A stretch of DNA of 64,000 bases from assembly GCF_001945395.1 (NCBI RefSeq), contig NZ_MSXV01000050.1:287739-351738 (forward strand). The letters are read 5' to 3'. This DNA comes from Pseudomonas sp. PA15(2017) (GTDB lineage Bacteria; Pseudomonadota; Gammaproteobacteria; Pseudomonadales; Pseudomonadaceae). The notes beneath the pieces were generated by a model. That model had not been told where the DNA came from. It did not search any database and was given only the letters and a program-made list of their open reading frames with translations. Below, in pieces: positions 1 through 8,254 of this stretch; within the stretch, counting starts at the first letter, position 1, and each line of letters starts with the position of its first letter. A program made the position numbers and the translations under genes.

Positions 1-42
1 CATACCCACAGCAAATTGCTGAAAGCGGCCTTGGGCAAATGA
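1..42 (+). CDS. 3' end of an unidentified upstream gene (partial)
   Basis: The first 42 bases are open in one frame and would encode a C-terminus ending [13 protein letters not shown] before a TGA at 40-42. That TGA overlaps the ATG of the next gene in the ATGA arrangement also seen at 854-857, which is why I think it is a real gene end. Nothing can be said about function beyond its place in a polysaccharide operon. Confidence 0.4.
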   Translation, partial: HTHSKLLKAALGK

Positions 43-857
43 ATCGCGAGCAATACGAATCGTTGCCCGAGCGTGATACGCGCCAGTGGCGCAAAGAGGT
101 GTTGATGAAGGCGTTTGATATCGAGTTCTACGCTGGCACCAAGGATCGCCTGATCGAGGACTTGGTTGAGCACAGCACCGACAAGTACAGCTACATCGTG
201 ACACCCAACATCAATCACGTGGTGCAGCTGGAAACCGACCGCGACCTCAAGCGCGCCTATGCCGTGGCCCGCCACCGCATCTGCGACAGCCGCGTGCTGC
301 TGCCGCTGCTGCGCATGCTCAAGGTGCCGGTCGAGGACGCCATTCCCGGCAGCACCCTGACCGCCGAACTGATCGGCATCGCCGAAGAGCGTGCCTGGGA
401 CGTGACCATCATCGGCTGCGAAGACGATGACATCGCACGCCTGCGTGAGCGCTTCCCGAACATCAATTTCCACCACCACAACCCACCGATGGGCTTCATC
501 GACAGCGAAGAAGCGATCCAGGCCTGCCTGTCCTTCGTCGTCGAGCACCCATCTCATCTGGTGGTGTTGTCGGTCGGCTGCCCACGCCAGGAGATTCTTG
601 CCCACAAGATCTTCGAGACCGACCAGGCCGTAGGCATCGGCCTGTGCGTGGGCGCCTCGATCAACTTCCTGTCCGGCAAGTTGCAGCGTGCCCCGATGTG
701 GATGCAACGCTATTCGCTGGAATGGCTACACCGTGCTTATACCGAACCACGCCGTCTGGTCGGCCGTTACGTCCGCGACGCGTTCCTGATCCTGCCGATT
801 CTGGTCCGAGAATTCCGCCTTCGGCAATCACTCTTCATGGGAGGAGCTCCACGATGA
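39..857 (+). CDS. WecG/TagA/CpsF family (GT26) glycosyltransferase
   Basis: This 272-residue protein belongs to the family that transfers a sugar from a UDP-sugar to an undecaprenyl-linked intermediate at the cytoplasmic membrane. The family landmarks are visible: the TPN segment at 55-57, an aspartate (D83) where the general base is expected, the [11 protein letters not shown] stretch near 185 and a C-terminal tail rich in W, R and Y that is likely membrane-facing. The ATG at 39 is chosen because it overlaps the stop of a possible upstream gene. An ATG at 105 preceded by AGAGG is a credible alternative and would give 250 residues. It overlaps the next gene by four bases, so the two are co-transcribed. 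Sugar specificity cannot be read from sequence. Confidence 0.85.
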   Translation: MNREQYESLPERDTRQWRKEVLMKAFDIEFYAGTKDRLIEDLVEHSTDKYSYIVTPNINHVVQLETDRDLKRAYAVARHRICDSRVLLPLLRMLKVPVEDAIPGSTLTAELIGIAEERAWDVTIIGCEDDDIARLRERFPNINFHHHNPPMGFIDSEEAIQACLSFVVEHPSHLVVLSVGCPRQEILAHKIFETDQAVGIGLCVGASINFLSGKLQRAPMWMQRYSLEWLHRAYTEPRRLVGRYVRDAFLILPILVREFRLRQSLFMGGAPR

Positions 858-2284
858 TTCCTGTCATTCTTTCCGGCGGTAATGGCTCGCGCCTGTGGCC
901 GCTTTCGCGCCAACTCAACCCCAAGCAATTCCTGCCGATCGCCGACGACTCGCTGTCCATGCTGCAGGCGACCATTCGCCGCCTGGAAGGCCTGAAAGTC
1001 AGCCAGCCGTGCCTGATCTGCAACGAGGAGCACCGCTTCCTCGCTGCCGAACAACTGCGCACCCTGGGTATCGACAACGCCAGCATCCTGCTCGAGCCCG
1101 TGGGCCGCAATACCGCGCCAGCGGTCGCCCTGGCAGCGATCAAGGCGCTGGAAAAGGAACACGATCCAGTACTGCTGATCCTCGCTGCCGACCACCTGAT
1201 CAAGGACGTCGACGCATTCCACCGTGCCGTGGAAACCGCTCTGCCCTTTGCTCAGGCCGGCAAGCTGGTGACCTTCGGCATCGTGCCGACCCATGCCGAG
1301 ACCGGCTACGGTTACCTGCAGAAAGGCGCCGCGGCGGGTGATGGCGGCTTTACCGTCGCGAAGTTCGTCGAGAAGCCCGACAGCGAAACCGCCGAGCGTT
1401 ACCTGGCCTCCGGCGAGCACTTCTGGAACAGCGGCATGTTCATGTTCCGCGCCAGTCGCTACCTCGAAGAACTGCAGCGCTGGCAGCCGGAAATTCTCGA
1501 AGCCTGCCGCCGTGCCACCGCGCAGAGCGAAGAAGACATGCACTTCGTACGCATCGGCAAAGAGGCGTTCGCCGCCTGTCCGGAAGACTCCATCGACTAC
1601 GCGGTGATGGAAAAGACCGAAGACGCCGTGATGGTGCCGCTGGACGCTGGCTGGAGCGACATCGGCTCCTGGTCCGCCCTGTGGGACGTCAGCGACAAGG
1701 ACGAGCAGGGTAACGTGCACAAGGGCGACGTGCTCAGCCACGACAGCCAGAACAACTACGTGCATGCCGACTACCGCCTGGTGACCACCGTGGGCGTCGA
1801 GGACCTGATCATCGTCGAGACCAAGGACACCGTCATGGTCGCACACAAGGACAAGGCCCAGGAGGTCAAGCGCATCGTCGAGCAGCTCAAGCGCGAAGAG
1901 CGTTGCGAGCACCTCAACAACCGCGAAGTCTATCGTCCGTGGGGCATGTACGACTCCATCGACAACGGTGCGCGTTATCAGGTCAAGCGCATCACCGTGA
2001 AGCCTGGCGCCAAGCTGTCGGTGCAGATGCACCACCACCGTGCCGAGCACTGGATCGTGGTCAGCGGCACCGCCCAGGTGACCAACGGTGACGAGACCTA
2101 CATGGTCACCGAGAACCAGTCGACCTACATCCCGATCGGCCAGATCCATGCACTGGAAAACCCGGGCATGATTCCGCTCGAACTGATCGAGGTGCAGTCC
2201 GGGACTTACCTGGGCGAAGACGATATCATCCGCTTCTCCGACAATTATGGCCGCGTCAAGGAACTCAAGGTTTCCGCGGCCTGA
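854..2284 (+). CDS. Mannose-1-phosphate guanylyltransferase / mannose-6-phosphate isomerase (AlgA/PslB/WbpW type)
   Basis: This bifunctional type II enzyme (476 aa) isomerises fructose-6-P to mannose-6-P and makes GDP-mannose from mannose-1-P and GTP. The nucleotidyltransferase signature [12 protein letters not shown] is at residues 8-19 and FVEKPD lies near 160. The C-terminal cupin isomerase domain carries the histidine-rich metal segment [10 protein letters not shown]. The ATG at 854 overlaps the previous stop and has GGGAGGAG ahead of it, so the longer reading frame from 644 is not used. Pseudomonads carry several paralogues (algA, pslB, wbpW), so I give no symbol. In this operon it presumably supplies GDP-mannose for an exopolysaccharide. 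Confidence 0.93.
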   Translation: MIPVILSGGNGSRLWPLSRQLNPKQFLPIADDSLSMLQATIRRLEGLKVSQPCLICNEEHRFLAAEQLRTLGIDNASILLEPVGRNTAPAVALAAIKALEKEHDPVLLILAADHLIKDVDAFHRAVETALPFAQAGKLVTFGIVPTHAETGYGYLQKGAAAGDGGFTVAKFVEKPDSETAERYLASGEHFWNSGMFMFRASRYLEELQRWQPEILEACRRATAQSEEDMHFVRIGKEAFAACPEDSIDYAVMEKTEDAVMVPLDAGWSDIGSWSALWDVSDKDEQGNVHKGDVLSHDSQNNYVHADYRLVTTVGVEDLIIVETKDTVMVAHKDKAQEVKRIVEQLKREERCEHLNNREVYRPWGMYDSIDNGARYQVKRITVKPGAKLSVQMHHHRAEHWIVVSGTAQVTNGDETYMVTENQSTYIPIGQIHALENPGMIPLELIEVQSGTYLGEDDIIRFSDNYGRVKELKVSAA

Positions 2285-2512
2285 GGTCGGGCCAGCGCTC
2301 ATGTGCGCCGGCGCCCATCACCGGGGCCCTCTGGGGCCCCTTCGCCGGGTGGTTCGCCACCCCTGCCATGGCTCTGCCAGTTCACACCCGATGGGGCAAG
2401 GAATGCCTTTCATCTCGCTATCAAAAGGATTTCTACAAGAACAAGCAAAGCGCGAAGCCCACGTGAACACACACCGGATAATTTTCCTACTTTCCGACAA
2501 CGAGGCTCGCCC

Positions 2513-3307
2513 GTGAAAACTTCCAAACTCCTGTACGACCCCGTTATTCACAAACTGAAGTTGCTGGAAGAATATGATGTGACGCCGTTGCTCGAAGACT
2601 TGAGCACTCCGAAGAAACCGACCATCGTCGGCTTTCTCAATCAGCATGGCTACAACCTGATCCAGCAGGACAAGCGGGCTCGCCGCCACTTCCTGCAGAT
2701 CAACCACCTGCTGCGCGACGGCATCGGCATCAAACTGGCCTGCCAGTTGAACGGCCTGGCGCCCGGCGCCAACCTCAACGGCACGGACTTCATTCCGGCA
2801 CTGATCGAGCACGCCCTGCAGGACGAACGCAGCGACCAGTACCAGCTGTTTGCCATGGGTACCTGCGAGCCATGGACCGAGGAAGGCGCCAACGCCCTGT
2901 TCCGTGGTCGTGAGCACCACACCATCGACGGTTTCCAGCCGGTGGAACGCTACCTGGAATTCGTCCAGGAACACCTGCAACCGGGCAAGATTCCGCTGAT
3001 CGTGATGGGCATGGGCATGCCGCGCCAGGAAGAAGTGGCCGTCACCCTGCAGCGCAACCTCAACCGCCCTGCCCTGATGATCTGTGGTGGCGCGATTCTG
3101 GATTTCGCCGCCCAGCGCTTCAACCGTGCGCCTGAGGTGTTTCGCAAGGTCGGCATGGAGTGGGCCTATCGCCTGCTGATGGAGCCGCGCCGCCTGTTCG
3201 CCCGCTACGTGCTGGGCATTCCGCAGTTCTTCTACTACGTCGTGCGCAACGGCCGCGACAGCAACGTGGTGGTCAGCGAGCAAGGCGCCTACGACCGCAA
3301 ATCCTGA
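2513..3307 (+). CDS. Second WecG/TagA/CpsF family (GT26) glycosyltransferase
   Basis: This 264-residue protein has the same family shape as the gene at 39-857 but is clearly divergent. It has an RDG motif (D69) where the general base is expected, the VMGMGMPRQE segment and the C-terminal EWAYRLLMEPRRLFARYV signature. The GTG start at 2513 is chosen because AACGAGG lies just upstream and all homologous sequence begins here. The reading frame stays open back to 2303, but that part is proline/arginine-rich filler. The 228-base gap before it holds only a GC-rich inverted repeat near 2322-2339, so it may have its own promoter. A terminator follows, marking the end of the plus-strand locus. Confidence 0.82.
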   Translation: MKTSKLLYDPVIHKLKLLEEYDVTPLLEDLSTPKKPTIVGFLNQHGYNLIQQDKRARRHFLQINHLLRDGIGIKLACQLNGLAPGANLNGTDFIPALIEHALQDERSDQYQLFAMGTCEPWTEEGANALFRGREHHTIDGFQPVERYLEFVQEHLQPGKIPLIVMGMGMPRQEEVAVTLQRNLNRPALMICGGAILDFAAQRFNRAPEVFRKVGMEWAYRLLMEPRRLFARYVLGIPQFFYYVVRNGRDSNVVVSEQGAYDRKS

Positions 3308-3324
3308 GGTCGACTGCAGGTAAT

Positions 3325-3360
3325 AAAACGCCCGAACGAGTGCATCGTCCGGGCGTTTTT
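3325..3360 (+). terminator. Rho-independent terminator after the GT26 gene
   Basis: An AAAACGCCCG arm pairs with CGGGCGTTTT across a 14-base loop and is followed by a T run, 17 bases after the stop codon. The matching A run on the left arm means it could also stop leftward transcription. Confidence 0.85.
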
Positions 3361-3390
3361 GTGCTTCGCGGAATCTCAGGAAAATCAGTC

Positions 3391-4156
3391 TTGGCACCGG
3401 ACTGGCAAGTTTGTGTGCGTATCACTTACTGACTTGGCACTATCCGTTACCGCGTCTGCTGAACCTTTGTGTTGCGCCCCTTACGGGCGCCACACCTTTC
3501 TTGCTTGCCCAAGAAAGGTGTGCCAAAGAAGGGCACCCCGACATCCGGGTTTCGCTGCGCGAAACTTCCCTCGCTCCAGCGCCGCTCCGGGGGCCGGCTT
3601 ACATGGGCCATCCCTGGCCCATTAAGCCTCTCGCCGCATCCCTGCGGCTCGCTCCCCTACACGACACCTCCACTCGGCCTCCTGACGGGACCGGAGCGCG
3701 AGCTTGCGAGATTTCCACGGGCTCAAGCTTAGCGGCGTCTGCTTTTGCTTTTGAGCTGCGATCGCACAGGCGACGCCCAAGTCCTCCCCTTCAGGAGGCC
3801 GAATGGAATCGCCACGTAAGGGGTTGAGCGACATGGATGCCGCGAGAGCTGCGATGGGCCAGGGATGGCCCTTCGCAGCGTGCCCCTGGAGTGGTGATGG
3901 AATGAGGGAACCCCGGCGCAGCAGGGCGGGGGCGCCTAGCCCGGATGGTGGGGTGCCCTTCTCTTTGGTTACTTTCTCTTGGGCAAGCAAGAGCTACGAA
4001 GCGCAGCGAAGTAACAGCCGTAGGCTGGCCCGAAGGGTGAGCGCAGCGAATCAAGTGACTCGCCCGTAAGGGGCGAAACCCATCCGGCCAGGCGGCATGC
4101 TAATGGAGAGTGCCAAGTCATCGGCAGCGCACACTGATTTGCCAGTCCGGTCTCAA
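3391..4156. repeat. Large inverted-repeat element, copy 1 (766 bp)
   Basis: This is a non-coding element whose two ends are inverted copies of each other. ACCGGACTGGCAA at the left end (3396-3408) matches TTGCCAGTCCGGT at the right end, and CGCCCCTTACGGGCG at 3475-3489 is mirrored at 4061-4075. Sequence around TTGCTTGCCCAAGA is mirrored as TCTTGGGCAAGCAA. A second copy lies at 19730-20433 in the same orientation. This copy has about 58 extra bases (about 3991-4049) inside its right arm, beginning CTACGAAGCGCAG. Short reading frames in it have no codon signature and are not called. No gene lies between 3308 and 4241. Confidence 0.9.
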
Positions 4157-4241
4157 CCAGACGCTTCCCAACAGCGGGAAGAACCTTTATCTGGCTCGCT
4201 GGAAAAGACGACGCAGCGGATGCTGCATCGCTCTTATACGT

Positions 4242-5435
4242 TCAACGCCCTGCGGCAACCGCGACCGGCTTCTCGCTACCCACACCGCGGCCCTGCTCGA
4301 TCAGCGCGAACACCTCATTCCACATCGCCTGAGTACGGGTCTTCAGCTCCGCGGAGTGCGCGTTCAAGCGCGCAGACAGCGCCTGCATCTGCAGCGGATC
4401 GGTAAGGTTGTCGAGGGCACGGTTCAGCTCCTCGTCGCTCAGATTGATGTCCAGCACGCCCTCGGAGAACCCGTAGTCGGCGAAGAGCATCTGGTACTTG
4501 TGGCTCCAACCGGTGGCCAGCGACGGCACGCCCTGGGACAGCGCACTGACCAGACCGTGGAAGCGGCTGCCCAGAGTGCCACGGCAAGCGCCGAGGATGC
4601 CCTTAATGGCCAGCGGATCGGTCTCGCGCAGGATCGGCAAACCACCTACGGCCTTGGATACCTGCTCGGCCAGGCGCGCATCGCCCTCGCCTTCGTGGAT
4701 CAGCAGGAACGGCTTGGCGCCCCGCTCGACCAGCGCCTTGGCAGCGCGCTCGAGGAACGGCGCATAGCCCTTGGCGACGCTGTCGTCGGTCTTGTCGAGC
4801 ATGCGGCAGTTGGGCACCAGGCAGATCTGGTGGATCTGCGGGTCGAAATAGTCCGGCACCGGGCCCGAGATCAGGTTGGTGAAGTCCGGGGCGATCTTGA
4901 TGTTGTCGCGCTCGCCGACGATCTCGGTGAGGTAGTCGTAGGAGATCTGTTCGCGGGCGAAGATCAGGTCGCAGTTGTCGACGAACGCCTTCACCGCCTC
5001 ACGGCTGCGCGGGTCGCGAAACGGGCCGAACGCCTGGGGCAGCAGAATCACCTTGGAGCCCTGCTTCTTCCAGCGCTGGCTGGAGCGCGCCAGCTCTTCG
5101 GACAGATCCGGGCCCCACTGGTCGCTGTAGGCGAAGCCGGCGGCGTCCAGCACCACGTTGATGTCCTTGTCGAGCACGATGCCGTACTGCTCGCGAATGC
5201 CGGCCGGCACCAGCGCCGCCAGGTCGCCGAAGGGGATGCCCTTACGCCACAGCCAGGCCTTCTGGTACAGCCCCAGGGAGGCGCGGTTGAAATAGGGATA
5301 GGGGCTATTGGCCCGGCCGGGCTCCATCACCACCTTGGCAGCCGGAAGGTTCTTGCGCACTTGCTGCAGGGCGGCGTGCAGCATCAGCGCAGCCCCCTTG
5401 TTGACGAAACCGGCTTTGCGAATCTCGACGTACAT
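4242..5435 (-). CDS. Polysaccharide pyruvyl transferase family protein
   Basis: This 397-residue protein resembles the pyruvyl-transferase family (WcaK/AmsJ/CsaB type), which adds ketal pyruvate from PEP to sugars of exopolysaccharides. Visible features are the N-terminal NKGAALML glycine turn, the LLPQAFGPF segment, the REQISYDYL helix, and the C-terminal TLGSRFHGLVSALSQGVP motif with the conserved histidine of the family. The ATG at 5435 has AGGAG nine bases upstream. A start seven codons earlier would overlap the previous gene and has no site. It begins one base after the flippase stop, so it is the last gene of a three-gene operon. Confidence 0.85.
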   Translation of the reverse strand: MYVEIRKAGFVNKGAALMLHAALQQVRKNLPAAKVVMEPGRANSPYPYFNRASLGLYQKAWLWRKGIPFGDLAALVPAGIREQYGIVLDKDINVVLDAAGFAYSDQWGPDLSEELARSSQRWKKQGSKVILLPQAFGPFRDPRSREAVKAFVDNCDLIFAREQISYDYLTEIVGERDNIKIAPDFTNLISGPVPDYFDPQIHQICLVPNCRMLDKTDDSVAKGYAPFLERAAKALVERGAKPFLLIHEGEGDARLAEQVSKAVGGLPILRETDPLAIKGILGACRGTLGSRFHGLVSALSQGVPSLATGWSHKYQMLFADYGFSEGVLDINLSDEELNRALDNLTDPLQMQALSARLNAHSAELKTRTQAMWNEVFALIEQGRGVGSEKPVAVAAGR

Positions 5436-5436
5436 A

Positions 5437-6753
5437 TCACGTTCTCCTGAATTCACGAATCAACTGGGGCACGCTTAGGAACACGTGCAGGCAAATACTT
5501 TTGGTCATCATGATGAACAGCGGCCGGGTCTTGCGTGACAGCAGCAAGCTCACGTAACCGGCGATGGAATAGGAAATCAGCGTCGCCCAGGCCGAGCCGA
5601 CCACACCGTGACTCTGGATGAGGTAGTAATTGAGGACGATGTTGCTCAGTGCGCCGAGGCCCTGGGTGACCAAGGAAAAGATGAAGGCTTCCTCGATGAT
5701 GATCCACTTGCTGAACAGCGCACGCATGAACACGAAGGTCGCGGCGAAGATGTGGATCGCCAGCACCGGGCCGGCATCGGCGTACTGGGCGCCATACAGC
5801 AGGTGCACGATCCAGTCGGAAAGGAAGAACACCACCACGGCCAGGGCGAAGGCCATGAAGAACAGCACGTCCATCGCGACCTGCATGAAGCGGTTGTAGC
5901 CGGCGGTGTCGGTCTTGTGCAGGTCGATCATCTTCGGGAAGACCGACGCCATGAGAATGGTCGGAATCAGGTACCAGGCTTCGGACAGCCGCGACGCCGC
6001 CGAGTACACGCCCACGGCGTATTCGCCGAGCATGTACTGCAGCATGATCTGGTCGACCTTGAGGTAGATCACCGCCGACAGCGAGCCCAGGAAGATGAGG
6101 AAACTCTTCTTGAGCAGGGTCTTGCCCAATGGCCAGGAAAAGTCGAAGCGGAAATCGCGCTTGAGCATCACCGCGTAGCAGACCAGGATCGCCGAGGTGA
6201 CCATGACCACCACCACGTGAGCCAGGGCGATGTACACCAGACCCGCGCCGGCGATGGCCAGGATCATCTTCAGGCCATTGCCACCCAGCTGGCCGACGAA
6301 GCCGGCGACCGCCGCGTACTTGGCCTGCACCCGCGCCTGGAACCAGTCGATGAGCATTTCGAACGGGGTGAAGAACAGTGCCAGGGCGGTGAACAGCAGC
6401 ACCAGGAAGTTCTGGTCGTTACCGAACAGGTAGGTACTCATCATGATCGCGAAGGCGATCACCGAGCAGCCTACCTTGATCACGAATACCGTGGACAGAA
6501 TCTGGTCTTCGTTGTCCGGGTTGCTGCGCAGCTCCTTGACCACCAGGCCGGTGAGCCCCAGGTGCACGACGATGCTGAGCAGTCCCAGCAGCGCCAGTGC
6601 GTAGTTCAGGTAACCGAAATCCTCGGGCCCCAGGTAGCGCGCCAGCACCACCGTAGTGGCCAGGCCGATGGCCAACATGAGGAATTTCTCGGCCAGCATC
6701 CAGCCGGAATTGAGGAGGTACTTCATGCCCTCCTGGACACGCGAGGCACTCAT
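5437..6753 (-). CDS. Polysaccharide flippase of the Wzx/MATE-like (PST) family
   Basis: This 438-residue integral membrane protein has about 12 to 14 hydrophobic segments and opens with the amphipathic N-terminus and LGPEDFGYLNYALAL stretch typical of lipid-linked oligosaccharide flippases. It should move a polyprenyl-linked repeat unit across the inner membrane. The ATG at 6753 overlaps the stop of the preceding nitroreductase gene (ATGA). The longer open frame to 6945 lies inside that gene and is rejected. It sits between the nitroreductase-like and pyruvyl-transferase genes, so the three probably serve one polymer. Confidence 0.9.
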   Translation of the reverse strand: MSASRVQEGMKYLLNSGWMLAEKFLMLAIGLATTVVLARYLGPEDFGYLNYALALLGLLSIVVHLGLTGLVVKELRSNPDNEDQILSTVFVIKVGCSVIAFAIMMSTYLFGNDQNFLVLLFTALALFFTPFEMLIDWFQARVQAKYAAVAGFVGQLGGNGLKMILAIAGAGLVYIALAHVVVVMVTSAILVCYAVMLKRDFRFDFSWPLGKTLLKKSFLIFLGSLSAVIYLKVDQIMLQYMLGEYAVGVYSAASRLSEAWYLIPTILMASVFPKMIDLHKTDTAGYNRFMQVAMDVLFFMAFALAVVVFFLSDWIVHLLYGAQYADAGPVLAIHIFAATFVFMRALFSKWIIIEEAFIFSLVTQGLGALSNIVLNYYLIQSHGVVGSAWATLISYSIAGYVSLLLSRKTRPLFIMMTKSICLHVFLSVPQLIREFRRT

Positions 6754-7859
6754 CGAGCGGGCGTCTCCAGGCGCATATAACTGCGGGCTTCCTCCAGCGA
6801 GAGCTTCTGCGAATACGGCACCAGGCCGGTATCGGCGGCGTAGCCCAGGGAAATGAACATCACGATACGCTCGTCCGGGTCGAGCTTGAGCAGCTTGGCC
6901 GCCGCCTCTTCTCGCTCGGGGATGTCCGGCCAGTTGATCGAGCACGACGACACACCCTGGGTCTCCAGCGCGAACATGAAGGACATCGCCGCCAGGGCCC
7001 CGTCGATATAGATCACGTGGCGATCACGTACGTGCGGGTAGGCGCGCAGGCGACCGACCACGGCGACGATGGCCGGGAAATTGTGATCGAAACCGGCCAC
7101 GCCCATGGGCAGGCGCGAGGCTTGAGCCACCGACGTCGGGTCATCGAACACCATGAAGCGATAAGGCTGGCGGTTGCAGGCACTTGGCGACTGCACGGCG
7201 ACTTCCACGGCCTTGTCGATCACCTCGCGCGGTACCGGGCGATCCTGCTGATACCAGCGCACCGAGCGACGCTTCATGGCCAGTTGACGCATGGCGGTGA
7301 AATCCACGCTCGGCGCGCTCACGTCGGCGGCAAACGGCACGCGCTCGGCGTCCGGGTGGCGCAGGGTTTCCGGTGAGCCGCTGGGGCGCTCGAAACGGGC
7401 GAATTTCTCGCGGGCACGGTTGAGCACCGGATGATCGCCGGTGACGGCGAAGTACTCGGCAAGCACGTCATGGGCCCAGCTGACCTCGTCGCGATCCACG
7501 TTGCCGTTGAGCGAGGCGATGTAGCTGTCCACGGTGTCGTTGATGTAATCGAGGGCAAACACCTGGCGCCGCGGCTGCATGATCAGGCCCTTCTCGATGC
7601 GGTGTACGGCGCGACGCAGGAAGTAGTTCACCGGCTCGGCGCCGGAGAGGTTCTGCTCATGCTGCAGGTGGCCGACCACTACCGCGTAGGCTTCGCGGTC
7701 GAAAGCCGAGGAGAAGAACGAGTAATGAAAACGGCGCAACATGGCCGAGCGCGACAGCGCGCGGATCCAGCCGATGGCAAATTTCTTCTGCAAGGCCTTG
7801 AGGTTATCGATACTGTCCCGCGGCAAGACCTTCTTGAGGGATTCCTTCAACATTTTCAT
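6750..7859 (-). CDS. Nitroreductase-fold protein of the exopolysaccharide operon
   Basis: This 369-residue protein has a nitroreductase (FMN-binding) domain in its C-terminal half, from about residue 190 to 350. It shows the KRRSVRWYQQDRPVP entry, the QSPSACNRQPYRFMVF segment and the SCSINWPDIPEREE region. The N-terminal 170 residues form a helical extension with HRIEKGLIM, not found in stand-alone nitroreductases but seen in versions encoded beside pyruvyl transferases. The substrate is unknown and a redox role on a polymer precursor is only a guess. The start is either ATG 7859 or ATG 7853 and neither has a strong ribosome site. It is the first gene of the leftward operon. Confidence 0.8.
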   Translation of the reverse strand: MKMLKESLKKVLPRDSIDNLKALQKKFAIGWIRALSRSAMLRRFHYSFFSSAFDREAYAVVVGHLQHEQNLSGAEPVNYFLRRAVHRIEKGLIMQPRRQVFALDYINDTVDSYIASLNGNVDRDEVSWAHDVLAEYFAVTGDHPVLNRAREKFARFERPSGSPETLRHPDAERVPFAADVSAPSVDFTAMRQLAMKRRSVRWYQQDRPVPREVIDKAVEVAVQSPSACNRQPYRFMVFDDPTSVAQASRLPMGVAGFDHNFPAIVAVVGRLRAYPHVRDRHVIYIDGALAAMSFMFALETQGVSSCSINWPDIPEREEAAAKLLKLDPDERIVMFISLGYAADTGLVPYSQKLSLEEARSYMRLETPAR

Positions 7860-8254
7860 AGGCTGTGATTACCGTTCAATGGTTAATATCTCCCCCACAA
7901 TCGCCGTAACGGTACGGCGACACTCGATTGATTGACGCTGGCAGTTAGCAACCGAACCGCACGCATCTGCACACCCGTGAATGCTCATCGAGGTCATGCA
8001 GAGAGCAGCATCCCTTCCCTTGGCAACCCACCGCACGCACTGCTGCTCGGTTCGGGCGCAGGCATAAAAAAACGGCTTCTGGCGCTGCAACGGTTCGACA
8101 TCCAACCCGGTGCTTCGAGGGTGTTGGAGGCGGCGTTCTGGGTGCCGCTATTCGTTGTCAGGGTTTAGGACTACGGCGCAACGCTTTGATTCCGCATCCG
8201 CCTGCTTTGCGTGAAAAAAGTTGCCGAAAGGCCGTGGCAGGGCGCCGCGGGCGG
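7860..8254. other. Intergenic region upstream of the nitroreductase operon
   Basis: No convincing gene lies in these 395 bases. A perfect inverted repeat, CGCCGT-AACGGT-ACGGCG at 7902-7919, sits about 45 bases upstream of the nitroreductase start and could be an operator. An open frame at 7869-8105 on the minus strand lacks a ribosome site and family resemblance. The right part is the downstream region of the hybrid kinase and I see no clear terminator there. Confidence 0.5.

Noticed and set aside
767..2302. Minus-strand open frame opposite the GDP-mannose enzyme
   Set aside because: Antisense shadow without a start site. The plus-strand gene has full catalytic motifs.
3359..4069. Several short open frames inside the large repeat, nearly repeated in copy 2
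   Set aside because: Frames occur on both strands and are explained by the conserved palindromic DNA. There is no ribosome site and no protein-like pattern of substitutions between the copies.
7869..8105. 78-codon minus-strand frame upstream of the nitroreductase gene
   Set aside because: No ribosome site, no family resemblance, and it occupies the likely promoter region.
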